Shown here piece by piece: positions 16,961 through 26,558 of a stretch of 64,000 nucleotides of DNA. Under the pieces are notes generated by a model, which had not been told where the DNA came from, did not search any database, and saw only the letters and a program-made list of their open reading frames with translations. The translations under genes were made by a program, and so were the position numbers. The stretch spans positions 10,296,580-10,360,579 of the forward strand of contig NZ_AP025018.1 in the NCBI RefSeq assembly GCF_019977735.1, read 5' to 3'. Source of the DNA: Calothrix sp. PCC 7716. Lineage in GTDB: Bacteria; Cyanobacteriota; Cyanobacteriia; Cyanobacteriales; Nostocaceae. The stretch's first letter is position 1. Every line of letters begins with the position of its first letter.

Positions 16961-19900
16961 TTATTTAGTTGCACCCGCCATTGGAAAAATAATTTCTTCC
17001 AAAGTTCTTAGTAACTCTTGCTCGTTGTATGGTTTTGAAAAGTAAGCACGGGCGCCTAATTGAATTGCAAGTTGACGGTGTTTATCGCTACTTCGCGATG
17101 TCAACATGGCTACAGGTATACCTTTAAAATCAGTATTGGCTTTTACACGTCCTAGGAACCCATAACCGTCAACACGTGGCATTTCAATGTCGCAAATTAC
17201 AGCTTGAACTCTTAAACCTGTTTGAAGTTTTTCAATTGCATCTTGCCCGTCTTTTGCTTGTTCTACTTTGTATCCGGCTTTTTCAAGAGTTAAGGCAAGG
17301 AAACGACGCACGTTTATTGAGTCATCAACAATTAAAATTGTACCTTTTTGGTTTTTTGGTGGTGCGGGTTTTTCTTCAACTGAGTTCAAGAAAGGAGTTT
17401 TTAACCGTGCAGATGGTAACTGTTGGTTCCGAGGTGTACGCTCACTCGCTGCAATGGCATATAATAGCTCACTTGCGTTGACTAAAGGTACTACTCTTCC
17501 ATCACCTAAAATTGTACAGTTGTTGAAACCTGGAGGTAATGGAATATTTCCTTCTACTAAACGTATCGCAACTTCTTGTTCTCCCCACGTTTTGTCTAGC
17601 TGTACAGCTACAGGTTGGTTGTTACCCCGAATAATTAATACTGACTCGGCATTAATTGCAGGCGCCGTTTCTAAGTTAGGGTTATCAAAGCGAGGACAGT
17701 TAAACTCTAAATATCTACCCAGACGCACTAATGGCAGCATATTACCCTGCCAGTTAAGAACTTCTCCATTTCCCATTGGATATACTAAGTCTTCTTGTGA
17801 CAAGAAAATTTCTTCTACTACATCGGTAGGGAATGCTAATAACATGCGGTTACTTTCTACAAGCAGCACTCGCGCGACGGAAAGGGTAAATGGAACAGAG
17901 AGACTAAAAGTAGTTCCCTCACCCAAACTTGTATTAACTTTAACATCGCCTCGAACTTGCTTTAGGTTATTTCTAACTACATCCATGCCAACACCGCGAC
18001 CCGAAAGAGCGGTAACTTGCTCGGAAGTACTAAAACCAGGTTCAAAAATTAATGATAGTAACTCTTCTTCTGTGGCAGCAGTAAGTAATGCTTCATCTAA
18101 CCCCATCGCTAAAGCACGGTTGCGAATTTTAGCGAGTGGAATGCCACGACCATCATCACGTATTGTAATAATAGTACGGTTGCCTTGGTGTGTAGCTTTA
18201 ATTTCGATTGTTCCCTGCTCAGATTTTCCAGCTGCTACCCTCGAAGCGGGGTCTTCAATACCGTGGTCGAAAGCGTTTCTAACTAAGTGCATTAAGGGGT
18301 CGTTCAACGCTTCTAGTATGCTACGCTCGATTAAAGTATTTCCACCTTCTATTTTTAATTGAACGTTTTTGCCATATTCAATACACAAGTCCCGCAACGC
18401 ACGCGGAAAACGGTCTAATACGTCCGAAAGTGGACGCATTCGCACTTGAGTTAGTTTACGTTGGAGTTGTTTAGAAGTTTTATTGAGTTTACGAGAAATA
18501 TTATCTGTATCATCAAGACTTAACTGTAAGTCAGTTGTTACTTCTTGCACCTGAACTATGGTTTCCATTACCTCTTGCGATAATAGATTAAGCTCGTTGT
18601 AACGATCCATTTCCAAAGCATCAAAGCGATGTTCAATACTTTGCACCTCTGTACCATCTGCAAATTCCAAACTTTCTTCGAGTTCTTGGCTGGCAACAAA
18701 GTAAGAAGGAACTTCGGATATTACTGTTGGTGATGTATTAAAGTACTCAGATGCTCTTGTGGAAATTTTATCGTATGCTGCACGTAAGTACTGGTTTTCA
18801 CGCTCTAGTACTTGAACTCGTTGGTTAAGGTTACGAACTAATTTACGTAAACGTTCGAGTTGTAAATTTAAACCATTTCTTTGAATAACTAGTTCCCCAA
18901 ACAAATCGTTGATTTGTTCAAGCTGCTTACTAGGAACACGCACTGTGTTTTCTTGGTCACGTTCTCTAGCTTTTTCGGGTTGCTCAACTTTACGCTCTGT
19001 ACTCTCACCGAGGTTTTGTAGCTGGTAATCTTGATATTCGTCACCTATAATGCTAGATGCATCTGCGGTTTCGATTAATTGCACTTCCTCAAATTCTGCT
19101 GCTGCACTTTCAATTGCAAATGCTGCTTCTAATGCTTCAAAATCAGTATGTAAAATTTCGTCGTTTAGCCAATTTGACTCTATTTTACTAACTGCTGTTT
19201 CTGCGGCGCCGATGCGGTCTGGAATTTCTATAGAAATTTCTTCTAGAGTTGACTCGACATGCTCAGTATCATTTATAGCTGTAACTATATCAGTGCTAGC
19301 AGGAGTAACTTCTTCTAAATCAAGTTCTACGGGTAAACTATCGAGTTGATTAGTTAAAACTAGCGCTTGCGAACGGCGCCATGATAAAAGTGCAGCACGG
19401 GCAATAGTAGAAATATGGGCAGGGTCGGCGTATTCTAAATGATGTGCCACTGACTCGCATAAACGGCTAAAAGATTCGAGTTGTAACATCTCCCCTAACC
19501 CACCCAACTCAGCAGCCATAATGCTGACTTCTTCTAATAAGCTTTCGGGTTGGTTGTCTGCCAACATCGACTCAAGACGCTCTAAACAACCTTCCACCTC
19601 AGTCTGAAATAATAGGGGAATTATATCTTGCCCATCTTCTGATGACAGGATAGTAGAAGCATCTTCTTCGCTTGGGTCACCTAAACGCTCGTGCAACTCA
19701 TCGAAAACAGGGTTACAAAAAGTTGCTAGCCATTCTGAGTCTAAAGTGGCGCCCTGTGAATGTAAATCGACGATTTGACGCAGCCAATCAACACCTGTTA
19801 GCAACAAACTTTGAAGCTCGGTATCAACCGAAACAGAATTTCGTTTTGTTTTTAAAACTTTAAACGAATCTTCTATTCGGTGTGCTAAATCGCTTAACAC

Positions 19901-20083
19901 ACGAAACCCCATCATTCCTGCTCCACCTTTAATTGAGTGGGCAGCTCTTAGTGCCGCATTGATTTTATCAATATCAATTCGGTTGCTGTCGATTTCAAGA
20001 AGAACTCCTTCGAGCGTATTCAGATAATCCGTCGCTTCTTCCAGAAACTGCATCTGGATTTCATGCTCTTTATCCTGTGACAT
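16961..20083 (-). CDS. hmpE: CheA-type hybrid histidine kinase (HmpE/PilL-like)
   Basis: The 1040-residue kinase has an N-terminal HPt with LRAAHSIKGGAGMMGF (phospho-His about 49), a second HPt-like helical region, an acidic linker (250-370), a P3 dimerisation coiled coil (about 385-440), the HATPase core (HLVRNAFDHGIEDP, DDGRGIPLAKIR, GRGVGMDVVRNN), a CheW-like domain and a C-terminal receiver (TILIVDDSINVRRF, CDIEMPRVDGY, lysine in YFSKPYNE). It phosphorylates the CheY proteins of this cluster in response to the MCP array. Gene order matches hmpA-E of Nostoc punctiforme and pilG-L of Synechocystis, which control gliding and type IV pili. It starts at ATG 20083. Confidence 0.93.
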   Translation of the reverse strand: MSQDKEHEIQMQFLEEATDYLNTLEGVLLEIDSNRIDIDKINAALRAAHSIKGGAGMMGFRVLSDLAHRIEDSFKVLKTKRNSVSVDTELQSLLLTGVDWLRQIVDLHSQGATLDSEWLATFCNPVFDELHERLGDPSEEDASTILSSEDGQDIIPLLFQTEVEGCLERLESMLADNQPESLLEEVSIMAAELGGLGEMLQLESFSRLCESVAHHLEYADPAHISTIARAALLSWRRSQALVLTNQLDSLPVELDLEEVTPASTDIVTAINDTEHVESTLEEISIEIPDRIGAAETAVSKIESNWLNDEILHTDFEALEAAFAIESAAAEFEEVQLIETADASSIIGDEYQDYQLQNLGESTERKVEQPEKARERDQENTVRVPSKQLEQINDLFGELVIQRNGLNLQLERLRKLVRNLNQRVQVLERENQYLRAAYDKISTRASEYFNTSPTVISEVPSYFVASQELEESLEFADGTEVQSIEHRFDALEMDRYNELNLLSQEVMETIVQVQEVTTDLQLSLDDTDNISRKLNKTSKQLQRKLTQVRMRPLSDVLDRFPRALRDLCIEYGKNVQLKIEGGNTLIERSILEALNDPLMHLVRNAFDHGIEDPASRVAAGKSEQGTIEIKATHQGNRTIITIRDDGRGIPLAKIRNRALAMGLDEALLTAATEEELLSLIFEPGFSTSEQVTALSGRGVGMDVVRNNLKQVRGDVKVNTSLGEGTTFSLSVPFTLSVARVLLVESNRMLLAFPTDVVEEIFLSQEDLVYPMGNGEVLNWQGNMLPLVRLGRYLEFNCPRFDNPNLETAPAINAESVLIIRGNNQPVAVQLDKTWGEQEVAIRLVEGNIPLPPGFNNCTILGDGRVVPLVNASELLYAIAASERTPRNQQLPSARLKTPFLNSVEEKPAPPKNQKGTILIVDDSINVRRFLALTLEKAGYKVEQAKDGQDAIEKLQTGLRVQAVICDIEMPRVDGYGFLGRVKANTDFKGIPVAMLTSRSSDKHRQLAIQLGARAYFSKPYNEQELLRTLEEIIFPMAGATK

Positions 20084-20410
20084 GATTACTAGCCCTTAGT
20101 CATTAGTTATTGGTTTTTTTGTTATCTGTTTATTTTTTTTTCGGATAATAAGTAACTGGTATTGGCTAATTAATTTAGCCTAGCTTTAGATTAAAACCAT
20201 TAGCTAGCTTTGGGTTATTTGTGTAAAAGGTTATAGTGAGTAACATATCTCCTAAACTAGTTAATAGCTAATACTAACAGGGATGCAAGAACTATCAACT
20301 ACAAACTATTAATTTTTGCTACCACACATAATCTCTGGCTACATTTGTGCCTTATTTAAAGACTAACCCAAAGCACCTGTTACAAGCGGATGCCCACTAT
20401 TAACCATTAA
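20084..20410. other. 327-bp spacer within the hmp locus
   Basis: This AT-rich gap between the first MCP gene and cheA has no readable gene or RNA. It may carry a separate promoter for the kinase gene. No strong hairpin is evident. Confidence 0.4.
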
Positions 20411-23182
20411 CTAATTGACTTTGAAGGTTCCGACGGTTGATTGTAGTTGCTCAGATATTGCCACTGTTTGCTGTAATGACTGGGAAACTTGGCGTGAGGA
20501 ACTACTAGTACGTTGGGAAGATGCAGCAATTTGCTTCATCAGTTCGCTAACCGTGCTGGAAGTCTCTAATTGCGATGCCGTAGCATTTGATATAGATTGT
20601 ACCAAAGCATCGATTTGACGTGATACCTCTAAAATTTGATTCAAGCTTGATTTAGCATCTTCTACAATATGAGTTCCTTCTACAACTTGTGTGGTTCCCA
20701 GTTCCATTGCCTGTACAACCTCACTGGTTTCGCGCTGAATATTTTCGACAATTTGCTCAATTTCTTTTGTTGCTGCTGCTGAACGTGCTGCTAGTTCTCC
20801 CACCTCTTCAGCTACAACAATAAATCCTTGACCTTCTTCTCCAGCGCGAGCTGCTTCGATACCAGCATTGATAGCGAGTAAGTTCGTTTGCATTGAAATT
20901 TGGTTAATAAGTGCCACAACTCGCGAAATTTGCTGCGTTGACTCACCCAAACGCTTAACTTTTTTCGCTGTTTCTCCGACTGTTTCGCGTAAGCTCAAGA
21001 TATTTTGCACTGTCATATCCATCGCCATACCACTCTTTGTAGCTGTATTTCGTGCTGTGTTAGTCACATGCGCGGCTTTTTGAGCGTTTTGGGCGACTGC
21101 TTGCATGTCTCTTGTCATGCTATCAACTGCGCTGAGAGTACGATTTATTTCGGCTGCTTGTTCGAGTGCTTCGTCAGCAAGTTCATTTATGGCACCAGAA
21201 TTAACGTTAATCGAATCGTTAACTTTTATTGCTGTTTGTTGAACTTGGGTAACAATCTCACGCAAACTCTCAACAATCGAGTTAAAGAAGTCGGCGACGG
21301 TGCCAATTTCTCCAGCAGTAACATCCGCGCGTACAGTTAAATCACCACTAGCGGCGCCTTCAACTTCGCTAAGTAGTTCTAGAAGTTGCATTTGTAAGGC
21401 TTCTTTTTGATGGCGTTCGTCTTCAGTGCTTTGTTCGGCAACCATTTTACCTTTTTCGACGGTTTCTAGAAGTTGAGCTTGTTCAAGAGCGTAGCCAATT
21501 TGAATACCAAGTTGCTTAAACAATTCAACTTCTGATGCTTGCCATTGACGAGGACTGTCACAGTGGTGAGCGATAAGCAACCCAATCAATTTACCTTGCT
21601 TGATTACGGGTGCAATTAAATTAGCTTTGACTGCGAATTTCTCAAGCATTTTAATGTAGCAAGCCGCATTTTTCAAACCTGGGTCGTCGTAGATGTTATT
21701 AATAACCCGAACTCGTCCATCTTTATAAGTTTCTGCATGTCTCTCGCGGAAACAGGGGTCATCAATTTCTACACCCATCATTTTTGGGTAACCTGCTACA
21801 ACAGACTCAGAAATAATTTCTCCTTCTAGAGTTTGTAAGTCGAACTGGTAAAAAACCACTCGGTCAACTAATAATGCTTGACGAATTTCTCGAACTGCGG
21901 TTTTTGTAATTTCATCGTATATAAGTGTTTGCCGCATTCGTAATGTAATTTCAGCCAAAAGCGTTGCCCGTTCAGCATCCAACTCTTGTTTTTTCAACAG
22001 AGCTTGCATTTGCTCTGCCATTTGATTAATATTGGCGCCTAAAACACCTAATTCATCACCACGCTCAACTTCCAAGCGTGTATCTAGTTCCCCTTCTCCT
22101 AACCTGGCAACTGCAGCTGTTGCATTTAAGATTGGTTCCGTTGCACGTTTTGCGAGTAAGTAAGCAAGAATTGCTACAAGCAATGCAGTTAACCCAGTAC
22201 CAATAACAGTAGTTAATAATAACTGACGCTGTGCATCAAATGCTGTTGCTTTGTTGGTTGCCAATACTGCTTTCCATTTTAAATCGGGTAAACCTTGAAT
22301 AGCTGTTGTAGAAGCAGAGCTAACAACTTCGTCTCCACCCAATTTCTGAGTATTGATATTTTTACCAACTTGGTCTTTTTTACTTGCGACAAAAACTTTT
22401 CCATTCGCGTCAGCAATACTATATCTTCTACCTGTCCCCCCATAGTTTTGAATTACATTCTCTAATGATTCGACAGGCATTCTTGCTTTTAAAATTGCAA
22501 CCGTTTCATTACTTGCATTATCCTTGACAGGAGATAAAGTATAAATACTGAGTTTGTTTGATGATGGAGATAATTGAGGCTGGCTGATGTAAGGGCGGTC
22601 GTCTCGTTTAACGGCTTTGATGTAATCTCTATCGCCAAGATTTGATGGTATTACACTGCCTTTAGATTGTACAATGACGTTGCCTTCCAAATCTACAACG
22701 GCAATGCTGTCATAAACTTTACTCGTCTCAGCAATTTTATCTAGAACGACTTGTTTTTCTTGAGTAGAAACTGATTCGCGAATTCTTCGATTTGCAAAAA
22801 TTGGTAAGTTTGCCAATACTTGAACATTAGAATAACGTTCAACCATAAAGCGGCTAACTTTATCGGCTAAACCTTCAGTTTCTGACTGCTGCGACTGAGC
22901 AAATTTATTCTCAATTGATTTACTAGCAATCAAGTAAGATAAAATTCCAAATCCTAAAACAGGAAGAGTTCCAATTGCAATTGCAATAATTGTTGCCTTG
23001 GTTCGCAAACTTAGCTGTCTAAATTTTCCTGTCACAGAGTTCTTAATATTATGATTAGAAAAATTAGATTCCTGAGAATACAATATGATTTTATTATTAT
23101 CTATGCCTCTATTAGATTCTGTAGGCATTAACGATTTATTTTTAGTATCGCTGCTCTTTGCAGGCTCAGTTTTATTAAACAT
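20411..23182 (-). CDS. hmpD: methyl-accepting chemotaxis protein (HmpD/PilJ-like) with dCACHE and GAF domains
   Basis: The 923-residue transducer has a polar cytoplasmic head, TM1 at about 62-82, a periplasmic CACHE sensor ([40 protein letters not shown]), TM2 at about 325-345, HAMP, a phytochrome-like GAF ([45 protein letters not shown]), a second HAMP and the MCP signalling domain. The GAF keeps the cyanobacteriochrome Cys but has Tyr in place of the following His. A GAGGGAAATT Shine-Dalgarno precedes ATG 23182. It is the receptor of the hmp/pil system, and the CACHE domain implies small-molecule sensing outside the cell. Confidence 0.92.
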   Translation of the reverse strand: MFNKTEPAKSSDTKNKSLMPTESNRGIDNNKIILYSQESNFSNHNIKNSVTGKFRQLSLRTKATIIAIAIGTLPVLGFGILSYLIASKSIENKFAQSQQSETEGLADKVSRFMVERYSNVQVLANLPIFANRRIRESVSTQEKQVVLDKIAETSKVYDSIAVVDLEGNVIVQSKGSVIPSNLGDRDYIKAVKRDDRPYISQPQLSPSSNKLSIYTLSPVKDNASNETVAILKARMPVESLENVIQNYGGTGRRYSIADANGKVFVASKKDQVGKNINTQKLGGDEVVSSASTTAIQGLPDLKWKAVLATNKATAFDAQRQLLLTTVIGTGLTALLVAILAYLLAKRATEPILNATAAVARLGEGELDTRLEVERGDELGVLGANINQMAEQMQALLKKQELDAERATLLAEITLRMRQTLIYDEITKTAVREIRQALLVDRVVFYQFDLQTLEGEIISESVVAGYPKMMGVEIDDPCFRERHAETYKDGRVRVINNIYDDPGLKNAACYIKMLEKFAVKANLIAPVIKQGKLIGLLIAHHCDSPRQWQASEVELFKQLGIQIGYALEQAQLLETVEKGKMVAEQSTEDERHQKEALQMQLLELLSEVEGAASGDLTVRADVTAGEIGTVADFFNSIVESLREIVTQVQQTAIKVNDSINVNSGAINELADEALEQAAEINRTLSAVDSMTRDMQAVAQNAQKAAHVTNTARNTATKSGMAMDMTVQNILSLRETVGETAKKVKRLGESTQQISRVVALINQISMQTNLLAINAGIEAARAGEEGQGFIVVAEEVGELAARSAAATKEIEQIVENIQRETSEVVQAMELGTTQVVEGTHIVEDAKSSLNQILEVSRQIDALVQSISNATASQLETSSTVSELMKQIAASSQRTSSSSRQVSQSLQQTVAISEQLQSTVGTFKVN

Positions 23183-23286
23183 AAATAATTTCCCTCAAAT
23201 AAATTATCGAGAACACCGAATCTTGGAAACAAATCATTTTACAAACTAGCCGTTCATTACAATAGATGCACATTTTACGAAAACGA

Positions 23287-23354
23287 AGAAACCAGGTTTC
23301 AACACATTCATTGTCGCAGACAAATAGTTATTTTATTACAGAAACCTGGTTTCT
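23287..23354. repeat. paired palindrome element (AGAAACCAGGTTTC ... AGAAACCTGGTTTCT)
   Basis: Two 14-15 bp palindromes at 23287-23300 and 23340-23354 flank a core. The core segment 23305-23328 is identical, inverted, to 56948-56971 inside another copy of the element. The element lies between hmpC and hmpD. Confidence 0.8.
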
Positions 23355-23420
23355 AAAAGTGAGGGAAAGGGAGTAAAGGCTTCTCCTTTCTCCCCCACGA
23401 CAACATCGCTATTAATTAAA

Positions 23421-23918
23421 TTAATCTGTTTTTAACGCAGAAGAATGTACAATTGCGTGAGCATCTAACACTAATAGCGTTTCTTGCTGTTGTATAACGC
23501 AACCGCGTAAATATGGAACTAAGCTTGATGCAACTTGTCCAATTGGCGAATGGATTTCATCAGGAAGAAATTTGACAGTGCCAATAATGTCATCAACAAC
23601 TAAGCCTAATAATAGCGAATCAACTCGTATAATAATTACGCTGTACTGACGCAATCGAGTTTCTATAGACTCTAAATTGAGTATTCTTGGTAAATCAACT
23701 ACCCAAACTATGCGACTACGCCAATTCATCAACCCCAAAATACACTCTCGCATTCCCGGCATCGAAGTTACTGACTCAACAGGCACTACAATAGCTTCTT
23801 GAGTATGAAGCATCGAAATAACCGCAGTAGTTTGCTGGTTAATGTGAAACTTGAGATAGCCGTCTCCTAAGCTAGTTAAGTTTTCTGTTGTCGAGAGTGG
23901 AAGTTTCGGATTGTTCAT
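23421..23918 (-). CDS. hmpC: CheW-like coupling protein (HmpC/PilI-like)
   Basis: The 165-residue protein is a single CheW domain that links the MCP to the CheA kinase. Visible features are VVPVESVTSMPGMRECILGLMNWRSRIVWVVDLPRIL and LLLGLVVDDIIGTVKF, ending with a beta strand LLVLDAHAIV. The start at ATG 23918 lies 7 bp after the hmpB stop, so the two are surely cotranscribed. A 238-bp gap with a repeat element separates it from the MCP gene. The length is typical. Confidence 0.93.
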   Translation of the reverse strand: MNNPKLPLSTTENLTSLGDGYLKFHINQQTTAVISMLHTQEAIVVPVESVTSMPGMRECILGLMNWRSRIVWVVDLPRILNLESIETRLRQYSVIIIRVDSLLLGLVVDDIIGTVKFLPDEIHSPIGQVASSLVPYLRGCVIQQQETLLVLDAHAIVHSSALKTD

Positions 23919-23925
23919 ATATTAA

Positions 23926-24303
23926 TTACATTGCAAGTGATTTTATAGCTAGCAGCAGTTCGTCGCGCGTGTAAGGTTTAGTCAAATAAGCATCTGCACC
24001 TTGTCGCATTGCCCACAAACGGTCAATCTCTTGGTTTTTAGAACTGCAAACAACAATTGGTACGTTTTCTGTGTTAGGATTTCGCTTGAGCGCGCGGCAC
24101 AGTTCAAAGCCGCTCATTCCAGGCATTACTACATCGGTTACTATCACATCAGGCTTTAGAGTCGAGACTTTTTCCAAAGCTTCTTTGGCGCCAGTTGCTT
24201 GAATAACTTCGTAGCCACTTTCTTTGAGATAGTGACTCATTAACTCTAATTCACTAGGAGAATCTTCGACTATTAAAATTGTGCTTAACATTGTAAGAGT
24301 CAT
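23926..24303 (-). CDS. hmpB: CheY-like response regulator (HmpB/PilH-like)
   Basis: This single-receiver protein of about 125 residues has the acidic pocket ILIVEDSPSE, the phospho-acceptor Asp in DVIVTDVVMPGMSGFEL, the Thr/Ser in VPIVVCSSK and Lys in AYLTKPYTRDELL. The frame stays open to 24381, but ATG 24303 has a GAGGGAATTTAAT Shine-Dalgarno, the same signal as in front of the MCP gene, so I start there. It should be the phosphorylation target of the CheA protein, perhaps acting on pilus motors. Its partner regulator (PatA-like) is immediately upstream. Confidence 0.92.
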   Translation of the reverse strand: MTLTMLSTILIVEDSPSELELMSHYLKESGYEVIQATGAKEALEKVSTLKPDVIVTDVVMPGMSGFELCRALKRNPNTENVPIVVCSSKNQEIDRLWAMRQGADAYLTKPYTRDELLLAIKSLAM

Positions 24304-24405
24304 ATTAAATTCCCTCAAATAATAATCGAATTGTATAAACAAATTTGATAAATTTAATTTATATTTGGGAATTAATCCCAAATAGCTAAAGCTTAAAAAT
24401 TAAAT

Positions 24406-25512
24406 CTAAGTGATGTGTTTGAAAACCATTTTCAATAACTCCGATTGAGTAAATGGCTTTGTCAAATAACCACTAGAACGTACCATCTTGGCTTTGGCGC
24501 GGTCAATAAAGCCCGTTCGACCTGTAACCATTACTATTGGTATATCCTTAAATGATGAATGTCTTCGCAAAAGCGAACACAACTCATACCCGTCTAAATT
24601 CGGCATTTCCACATCCAGCAAGATTAAATCGGGCTTACTGCGAAGAATTTGCATTAAAGCTTTTACTGGGTCATTTATCATCACCACCGCAAAAGTACTT
24701 TCATCCAAAAACCGCTTAATCGAGCTTAAAACAGTTAGACTGTCATCGATACAAGCAACTGTGTACACTTTTTTACGAAGTTGCTTGGTTGAATACTGGT
24801 TATTACCTCCTATAGTGTTAGTTTCTACATTTATATTATTGTCATTCCTGTCATAAGTATCTGTAGTATGAATGCTGCTAGATACTTGCTGGCTATCTTC
24901 GTTTTTTGACTCATCATCATATCGTGGCGCCTGTTTTTGCTCCTCTATATGGGTAATTACATCAGGGGCAGAATAGCTGTAGCGACTTCGTAATTGTCTT
25001 TGACATTGTTCAACCAAAGTTCTTAAATCTAGATGACAAAACTTAGGAAGGTCATCTAAAGCTGTTTCGCGACTAAACTCGTAACTACCCTCTTTCAACG
25101 TTAGAAACGACTCTAATACTTCGAGCGCTAATTCCTCAATCAATACAGATGCTTGCTCTCTCGTCATGTAATCACGATTAACTAACCAACAAATAGCTTG
25201 ATAGTCAGCTTGTGCAATCGATTGATTAATGTGTTTCGGCTCGAATAATAATCGCATCTGCATTCGAGTCGAGCGATTCAAAGTAGGTATTTGTCGAGCC
25301 AAACGCTCTAAGTGTCCATCAAGCCAATCAAACAGTTGATTTGAGTATGAGGCATAGGTAAGTTTACCCTCCTCAAGATAAAGCGACCAAGAAATCGCAC
25401 CAGTCAATACTTTCAAACAGCCAGTTGCACGGCGACTAGTTAACTGCGCTAGCAACGATAGTGGGTGTAGCTTCTGAAATACCCTATAACTATCGAGAGG
25501 AGTTGTACTCAT
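24406..25512 (-). CDS. hmpA: PatA-family response regulator (HmpA/PilG-like)
   Basis: The 368-residue protein has an N-terminal PATAN/DUF4388-type region (LAQLTSRRATGCLKVLTGAISWSLYLEEGKLTYAS...), a variable acidic/polar linker at about 190-245 and a C-terminal receiver (ACIDDSLTVLSSIKRFL, LILLDVEMPNLDGYEL, IPIVMVTGR, YLTKPFTQSELL). This is the architecture of PatA and Synechocystis PilG. PATAN regulators act on pilus assembly ATPases in cyanobacterial phototaxis. It is the first gene of the leftward cluster, with an 890-bp upstream gap that should hold the operon promoter. It starts at ATG 25512. Confidence 0.92.
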   Translation of the reverse strand: MSTTPLDSYRVFQKLHPLSLLAQLTSRRATGCLKVLTGAISWSLYLEEGKLTYASYSNQLFDWLDGHLERLARQIPTLNRSTRMQMRLLFEPKHINQSIAQADYQAICWLVNRDYMTREQASVLIEELALEVLESFLTLKEGSYEFSRETALDDLPKFCHLDLRTLVEQCQRQLRSRYSYSAPDVITHIEEQKQAPRYDDESKNEDSQQVSSSIHTTDTYDRNDNNINVETNTIGGNNQYSTKQLRKKVYTVACIDDSLTVLSSIKRFLDESTFAVVMINDPVKALMQILRSKPDLILLDVEMPNLDGYELCSLLRRHSSFKDIPIVMVTGRTGFIDRAKAKMVRSSGYLTKPFTQSELLKMVFKHIT

Positions 25513-26275
25513 TGTATCTGCTACCTAAACTTCATTTGATAGGTATAATCGAAATTTTTAATCATCGCACCCACTACTTCAGTAAATTTGGACTGTTTGT
25601 ATATTAAACTACAAATATCCTTATTGGGGAAAAGTGGTAGAACTCTCTACCAGTAACCTTCTCACCCGACTCAGCATAACAATTATTTATTAGCTTGAGT
25701 GAATTATCTAGTTATCTATACTGAGCCTACCAAACATTTGAACACAGTTGCTAAAAAATCTGTAAAGACTAAATGAAGTCACTCTCCTCTATGTAAACTT
25801 TAGTTAGATGTTTTCGCGATAACACTGTATCAAGTCGCAATGATTAGAGCTACTTTTTCAGTGTTAGCACTTAAGTATAAAGCATCATTATCTAACAATG
25901 CAAACACTTGCTTCCTTTTTATCAATCATAAGCACTTTTACTATCTATGTTTTTATTTTTACAGCACTGAGTCATATTTACCTTTGTATATTTATTTTCT
26001 AGAGATTTTTATTCAGTAAAATTAAAGACTATGGAATTTAAATCAATATAAAGTTTTATTTTATACAATCTTAAAATACTTCGTTGCTCAGGTTAAGTTA
26101 TTGTTCAAGTTAACAAGCATGAAGTATCAATTAAGAAAATAATGCTCATATCAAAATTATAATCAATCGTCTAGACTTGACTTAACATCTGTTTGTGTTT
26201 TTTCAGACAATATTTTCTGTATTTGTATAAACTTTGCTACTTGTTATTTTTTTTAGTCAGGTGTAATAAAATCTT

Positions 26276-26340
26276 AGAAACCGAGTTTCTTATTACAATC
26301 TGTAATCAAAATTACAATTTAGCCTAGAAACCCGGTTTCT
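26276..26340. repeat. paired AGAAACCGAGTTTCT / AGAAACCCGGTTTCT element
   Basis: Two 15-bp near-palindromes at 26276-26290 and 26326-26340 are about 50 bp apart, with an AT-rich spacer. The spacing matches the pairs at 49885, 54633 and 56903. Confidence 0.8.
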
Positions 26341-26355
26341 TGTTGTTTACACAAT

Positions 26356-26385
26356 AAAACCTGGCAGTCAATGTTGCCAGGTTTT
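26356..26385 (-). terminator. rho-independent terminator of tRNA-Leu
   Basis: AAAACCTGGCA and TGCCAGGTTTT pair around an 8-nt loop. Read leftward, the stem ends in a TTTT run. It lies 18 bp after the 3' end of the leftward tRNA gene. Confidence 0.75.
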
Positions 26386-26402
26386 AATGTTTTTTAACTT
26401 TA

Positions 26403-26484
26403 TGCGGATGAAAGGACTTGAACCTTCACACCTTACGATACTAGAACCTAAATCTAGCGCGTCTGCCAATTCCGCCACATCCGC
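26403..26484 (-). tRNA. tRNA-Leu (anticodon UAG)
   Basis: Read on the minus strand, the 82-nt sequence has acceptor stem GCGGATG/CATCCGC with discriminator A, a D arm with GGCGGAATTGGCAGACGC, anticodon stem CTAGA/TCTAG around the loop TTTAGGT (anticodon TAG, codon CUA), a class II variable arm, and T loop GTTCAAGTC. CCA is not encoded. It lies 74 bp downstream of alr in the same direction. Confidence 0.96.
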
Positions 26485-26558
26485 ATCAGTTATAAATAAT
26501 AACACAATAAAAATGAAATGGGAATACTAAATTACAAATTTCCCAAAATTAAGAAATA

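Larger units (their letters stand above)
25513..26402. other. 890-bp AT-rich intergenic region upstream of the hmp locus
   Basis: No convincing gene is found in any frame. The region holds the likely hmp promoter near its left end, a small hairpin (TGGTAGAA...TCTACCA near 25638) and, at 26276-26340, a paired AGAAACC palindrome element. A terminator for the leftward tRNA gene is at its right end. The length and AT content suggest a long 5' UTR or an unrecognised small RNA. Confidence 0.45.

Noticed and set aside
17268-18362. A 364-codon rightward open frame opposite cheA
   Set aside because: It lies wholly antisense to the CheA catalytic core, has low-complexity Ser/Arg-rich sequence without domain motifs, and no ribosome-binding signal. 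It is a shadow of a real gene.
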